The position numbers were made by a program, and so were the translations under genes. A stretch of DNA of 64,000 bases from contig CACWFY010000003.1 of the NCBI GenBank assembly GCA_902760345.1, positions 30,930 through 94,929 on the forward strand, given 5' to 3'. The notes beneath the pieces are model-generated. The model worked only from the letters and a program-made list of their open reading frames with translations, was not told where the DNA came from and made no database searches. Within the stretch, counting starts at the first letter, position 1. Each line of letters begins with the position of its first letter. This DNA comes from an uncultured Bacteroidales bacterium (lineage in GTDB: Bacteria > Bacteroidota > Bacteroidia > Bacteroidales > Bacteroidaceae). Below, one piece after another: positions 61,857 to 64,000 of the stretch.

Positions 61857-61864
61857 TATCTTTG
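61857..61864 (+). promoter_or_regulatory. -7 element TATCTTTG for the orphan RHS tip gene
   Basis: TAnnTTTG match, 13 nt before the ATG at 61878. It makes independent expression of the tip fragment likely. Confidence 0.6.
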
Positions 61865-61877
61865 CGCTGTAAATAAT

Positions 61878-62870
61878 ATGGTAGTGTACAATTACAACGG
61901 CATGAAGAACGACGGTCTGATACTTCGTGGCGACACAACGCTGCTGTGGCAGTTCGACGGCGGCTATGTAGATTTGGATGCCAACGGCACCCCGACCTGT
62001 TGGAACTACTACGTCACCGACCACCTGGGCAGTACGAGGATGGTGGTCAGCAGCAACGACAGCATCAGGGAGACCATTAACTATTACCCCTTCGGCAGCG
62101 AGATGAGGATGGAGCTTCCTGCTCAGATGACCAGTGACCCCTCGCATCCCTTCCGCTTCACGGGCAAGGAGCTGGACAAGCAGAACGGCCTGAACATGTA
62201 TGACTTCGGTGCAAGACTCTTTGATGTAGCTGGTGTGCCGATGTGGACGAGCGTCGACCCGCTGGCGGAAAAATATTACCCCTTTACTCCCTATTCATAT
62301 TGCGCAGGCGATCCTGTGAATAAGATTGATCCGGATGGAAAGGAAGTTGTTAACAAATTTGACCAGAATGATCCTAATGTACAAAAAGCAAATGACTTAT
62401 ATATAGACAAAGTTAACGACGAGGATGACGCTATTATTGTATTTGCTCATGGAACAGTAGGAGGTAATGGCCTTACAATTCAAGACAAAGACAATCCGAC
62501 TAAAATCTACGATACACCTACTTTTGAAACTTTTCTAAACAATAATAGTGAAGAGTGGAAAAATAGGTTTGCTAGTGGTAAGGACTTAAAAATCATTCTT
62601 TTTTCTTGTGAGACTGGAGTTGAAGGTAAATTTGCTCAATCGATATCTGCAGATCCTGCATTTGAGGGAGTGAAGATTGTTGCTCCCGCAGATGATGTGA
62701 CAATACGCGAAAATGGCACCGCATCTGTTGATCATAATAAGCCATGGATAGAGTACACTAATGGTAAGGTTACTAATACTTATAACGGAAAAATCTTGCC
62801 TGGAACCAAAGAGTTTGAAAGGGCTTCGTCATGGGACAAAACTTGGAATAAATATTGTAGTCATAAATAA
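61878..62870 (+). CDS. Orphan RHS tip: RHS core end plus clan CD protease-like toxin domain
   Basis: A 330-residue protein. Residues 1-155 are the end of an RHS repeat protein: DHLGSTRMVV, INYYPFGSEM, RFTGKELDKQNGLNMYDFGA and the core-closing SVDPLAEKYYPFTPYSYCAG and DPDGKE. After that the base composition drops sharply and a different domain begins. It has hydrophobic strands ending in a His-Gly (AIIVFAHG, H191) and Ser-Cys (LKIILFSCETG, C244), the two catalytic blocks of clan CD (caspase/C80-like) cysteine proteases. There is no signal peptide; the start is internal to a full RHS protein. A lipoprotein gene follows 11 nt later. Confidence 0.75.
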   Translation: MVVYNYNGMKNDGLILRGDTTLLWQFDGGYVDLDANGTPTCWNYYVTDHLGSTRMVVSSNDSIRETINYYPFGSEMRMELPAQMTSDPSHPFRFTGKELDKQNGLNMYDFGARLFDVAGVPMWTSVDPLAEKYYPFTPYSYCAGDPVNKIDPDGKEVVNKFDQNDPNVQKANDLYIDKVNDEDDAIIVFAHGTVGGNGLTIQDKDNPTKIYDTPTFETFLNNNSEEWKNRFASGKDLKIILFSCETGVEGKFAQSISADPAFEGVKIVAPADDVTIRENGTASVDHNKPWIEYTNGKVTNTYNGKILPGTKEFERASSWDKTWNKYCSHK

Positions 62871-62881
62871 ATCGTTATTAT

Positions 62882-63634
62882 ATGAAGACTTTATCTGTTA
62901 TCTTGATAATTCTTTCATTATGCAGTATTGCTTGTAATCAAAGGAAATCCAACAATACTATGCATCAGAAAGTTGATACGTCTATTATTGTACCACTGGC
63001 ACAAAAAAATGATAAACCGATTGTCTTAAACAGACCGCCTATTGATAGCGATGTGGATTCATTCATGACATGTAGGACGAAAGAGAGCTTTTATAATCTA
63101 GATAAACGTTATGATATGGCAGATAAAACCAATGAATTGTTGTTCTATGCTATAGTTGCTGCTGATAAGTTTAACATTTCACACGCATATTATAATATCT
63201 CAGGTTCCTTGACAAACTATTTTAGCTACATGTCAATAAGTATACACTCAAAGGAAATAGCAACTCATTATTTATTAAAAGGTTCAAAGAAGGGAGATAA
63301 AGCATGCACTGAAGTTTACGAAGCCATAGACCAACATATAAAAAAAGAGCTGCAAAAACTATTTCTTCCTGAAAACGATAAAGGGAATTCGATAGTGGCG
63401 TATAAAGCTAAATCTCTGATGGGAAATATAGATGATTACAACCAATTGAAGAACCATTTAATAGAGAAAAAGCCTGAAGAATTGTTGTATTATTCCTATA
63501 TCATGGCAGACAGGTATGATTATGAGCCTGCACGTAAAGATATCATAGATGTTATGGAAAAAGGGTACAAAAAATATGGTTTGGGAAAAATGGGACAAGA
63601 CGCAAAGTATTTCTGTAGTTTTTTTCAAGATTAA
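62882..63634 (+). CDS. Candidate immunity lipoprotein for the RHS toxin
   Basis: A 250-residue lipoprotein (MKTLSVILIILSLCSIACNQ, cysteine at residue 18). The body is mostly helical, with tyrosine- and lysine-rich segments (LLFYAIVAADKFNISHAYYN and YYSYIMADRYDYEP) that look like two repeats of a SEL1/TPR-like helical unit. The very A/T-rich composition equals that of the toxin domain. Position directly after the toxin tip is that of an immunity gene. No family is recognised, so this is inference from context. Confidence 0.6.
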   Translation: MKTLSVILIILSLCSIACNQRKSNNTMHQKVDTSIIVPLAQKNDKPIVLNRPPIDSDVDSFMTCRTKESFYNLDKRYDMADKTNELLFYAIVAADKFNISHAYYNISGSLTNYFSYMSISIHSKEIATHYLLKGSKKGDKACTEVYEAIDQHIKKELQKLFLPENDKGNSIVAYKAKSLMGNIDDYNQLKNHLIEKKPEELLYYSYIMADRYDYEPARKDIIDVMEKGYKKYGLGKMGQDAKYFCSFFQD

Positions 63635-63734
63635 TAAAAATGAGGACTGAGTTCACTTCGTTTTTTTATTCCAATGAAGGGATGCGATGAACCAATCGTA
63701 AGTAAGTTAATCCGTATTGCAATTACAATATCTT

Positions 63735-63896
63735 ATGCGTATATTCAGTTTTAAAATAAACAGAGTATTGTATCTCTTGCTTATGTTGCTGCCACATGCC
63801 AATACGTTTGCCCAGAGTTCCGACAAGAACTATGTCCAGACGAAGACATTCCTTGACGGGAATGCTTCTACGTTCCTGCGGCATATCGACTACTGA
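63735..63896 (+). pseudogene. Truncated start of an RHS-type protein (DUF6443-like)
   Basis: 53 codons: a signal peptide (FSFKINRVLYLLLMLLPHAN then TFAQ) and SSDKNYVQTKTFLDGNAS, wording typical of the N-terminal DUF6443 region of Bacteroidota RHS proteins, where HIDYYDGLGR should follow. Here HIDY is followed by a stop (TGA) and a TGATCACTGATCAC direct repeat. The remainder of the gene is absent. Confidence 0.6.
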
Positions 63897-64000
63897 TCAC
63901 TGATCACGGGGTCTCTAAGTTTGCATTCTGATAGAGAATATCAGTGAAGAATTTGCTCAATACCGGCCAATTCCTTACCTTTGTTGTCAGAAGGAGGAAA
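63897..64000. other. Window end, no recognised feature
   Basis: About 100 bp after the broken RHS start. A TACCTTTG element is at about 63978-63985 on the plus strand and may precede a gene beyond the window. Confidence 0.4.

Noticed and set aside
1-64000. tRNA, rRNA and insertion sequence genes
   Set aside because: None could be recognised by eye: no cloverleaf with a TTCGA arm, no rRNA-like stretch and no transposase motif was found.

Overview
The window looks like a chromosome segment of a Bacteroidota member, most likely Prevotellaceae (Prevotella/Xylanibacter/Segatella type). Three things suggest this. Genes are preceded by the Bacteroidota -7 element TAnnTTTG instead of a sigma70 -10 box. 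Leaders are A/T-rich without clear Shine-Dalgarno sites. The gene content is typical of the group: inositol lipid and glycine lipid genes, NigD-like and DUF4292 lipoproteins, a smalltalk micropeptide, RadC, imelysin with di-heme oxidoreductase, and an orphan RHS tip. No rRNA, tRNA or CRISPR array was recognised.

Layout. 1-4529: divergent start of an lpxH-like gene with a DUF59 Fe-S assembly factor (minus), against a plus-strand operon for inositol lipid synthesis (CDP-alcohol phosphatidyltransferase, myo-inositol-phosphate synthase) followed by der and a lipoprotein. 4532-7180: radC, a glycosyltransferase and efp (minus), then rpmH (L34) with a strong terminator. 7241-11887: PASTA protein, RluD-type pseudouridine synthase, ddl, an acyltransferase and a NigD-like lipoprotein. 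12172-27913: a complete minus-strand division and cell wall cluster in the order mraZ, rsmH, ftsL, ftsI, murE, mraY, murD, ftsW, murG, murC, ftsQ, ftsA, ftsZ, with an MraZ operator upstream and a terminator after ftsZ.

28031-33096: a tight six-gene operon in which two glycine-lipid acyltransferases (GlsA/GlsB type) are followed by an HPr-kinase-like protein, an ER-type S26 peptidase, a PqqD-like protein and an exporter-type ABC ATPase. 33110-40232: dgt against dut, then a TPR protein, DUF4292 lipoprotein and EnvC-like LytM protein, and an M20 (ArgE-like) peptidase. 40327-45098: acyl-CoA synthetase, prfB, a 46-residue membrane protein, a CYTH protein and a C11 peptidase lipoprotein. 45119-49475: accessory stretch with remnants, a smalltalk micropeptide, an AraC regulator, a ferritin-like protein, DUF2156 and GNAT proteins and a ZIP transporter. 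49495-51564: one reading frame joining xanthine phosphoribosyltransferase to a PreA-like dihydropyrimidine dehydrogenase. 51712-57098: an iron/heme-type operon (porin, imelysin, di-heme oxidoreductase, membrane protein) opposite a regulator that fuses a RIC/hemerythrin domain to a LuxR helix-turn-helix. 57102-61312: an SDR remnant, VanZ protein, two tandem SNF-family transporters and a ComEA-like helix-hairpin-helix protein. 61313-64000: an orphan RHS tip with a putative clan CD cysteine-protease-like toxin domain, a candidate immunity lipoprotein, and remnants of RHS gene beginnings.

A second layer runs through the window. Very short degenerate tandem repeats with unit lengths of exactly 7, 8 or 9 bp sit in operon spacers and, in four places, inside protein-coding sequence. 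Several genes also start only 6-9 nt after a -7 element and may make leaderless mRNAs. The strongest leads are the glycine-lipid/PqqD/S26/kinase/ABC operon, the Xpt-PreA fusion, the RHS toxin-immunity cassette and the repeat families.
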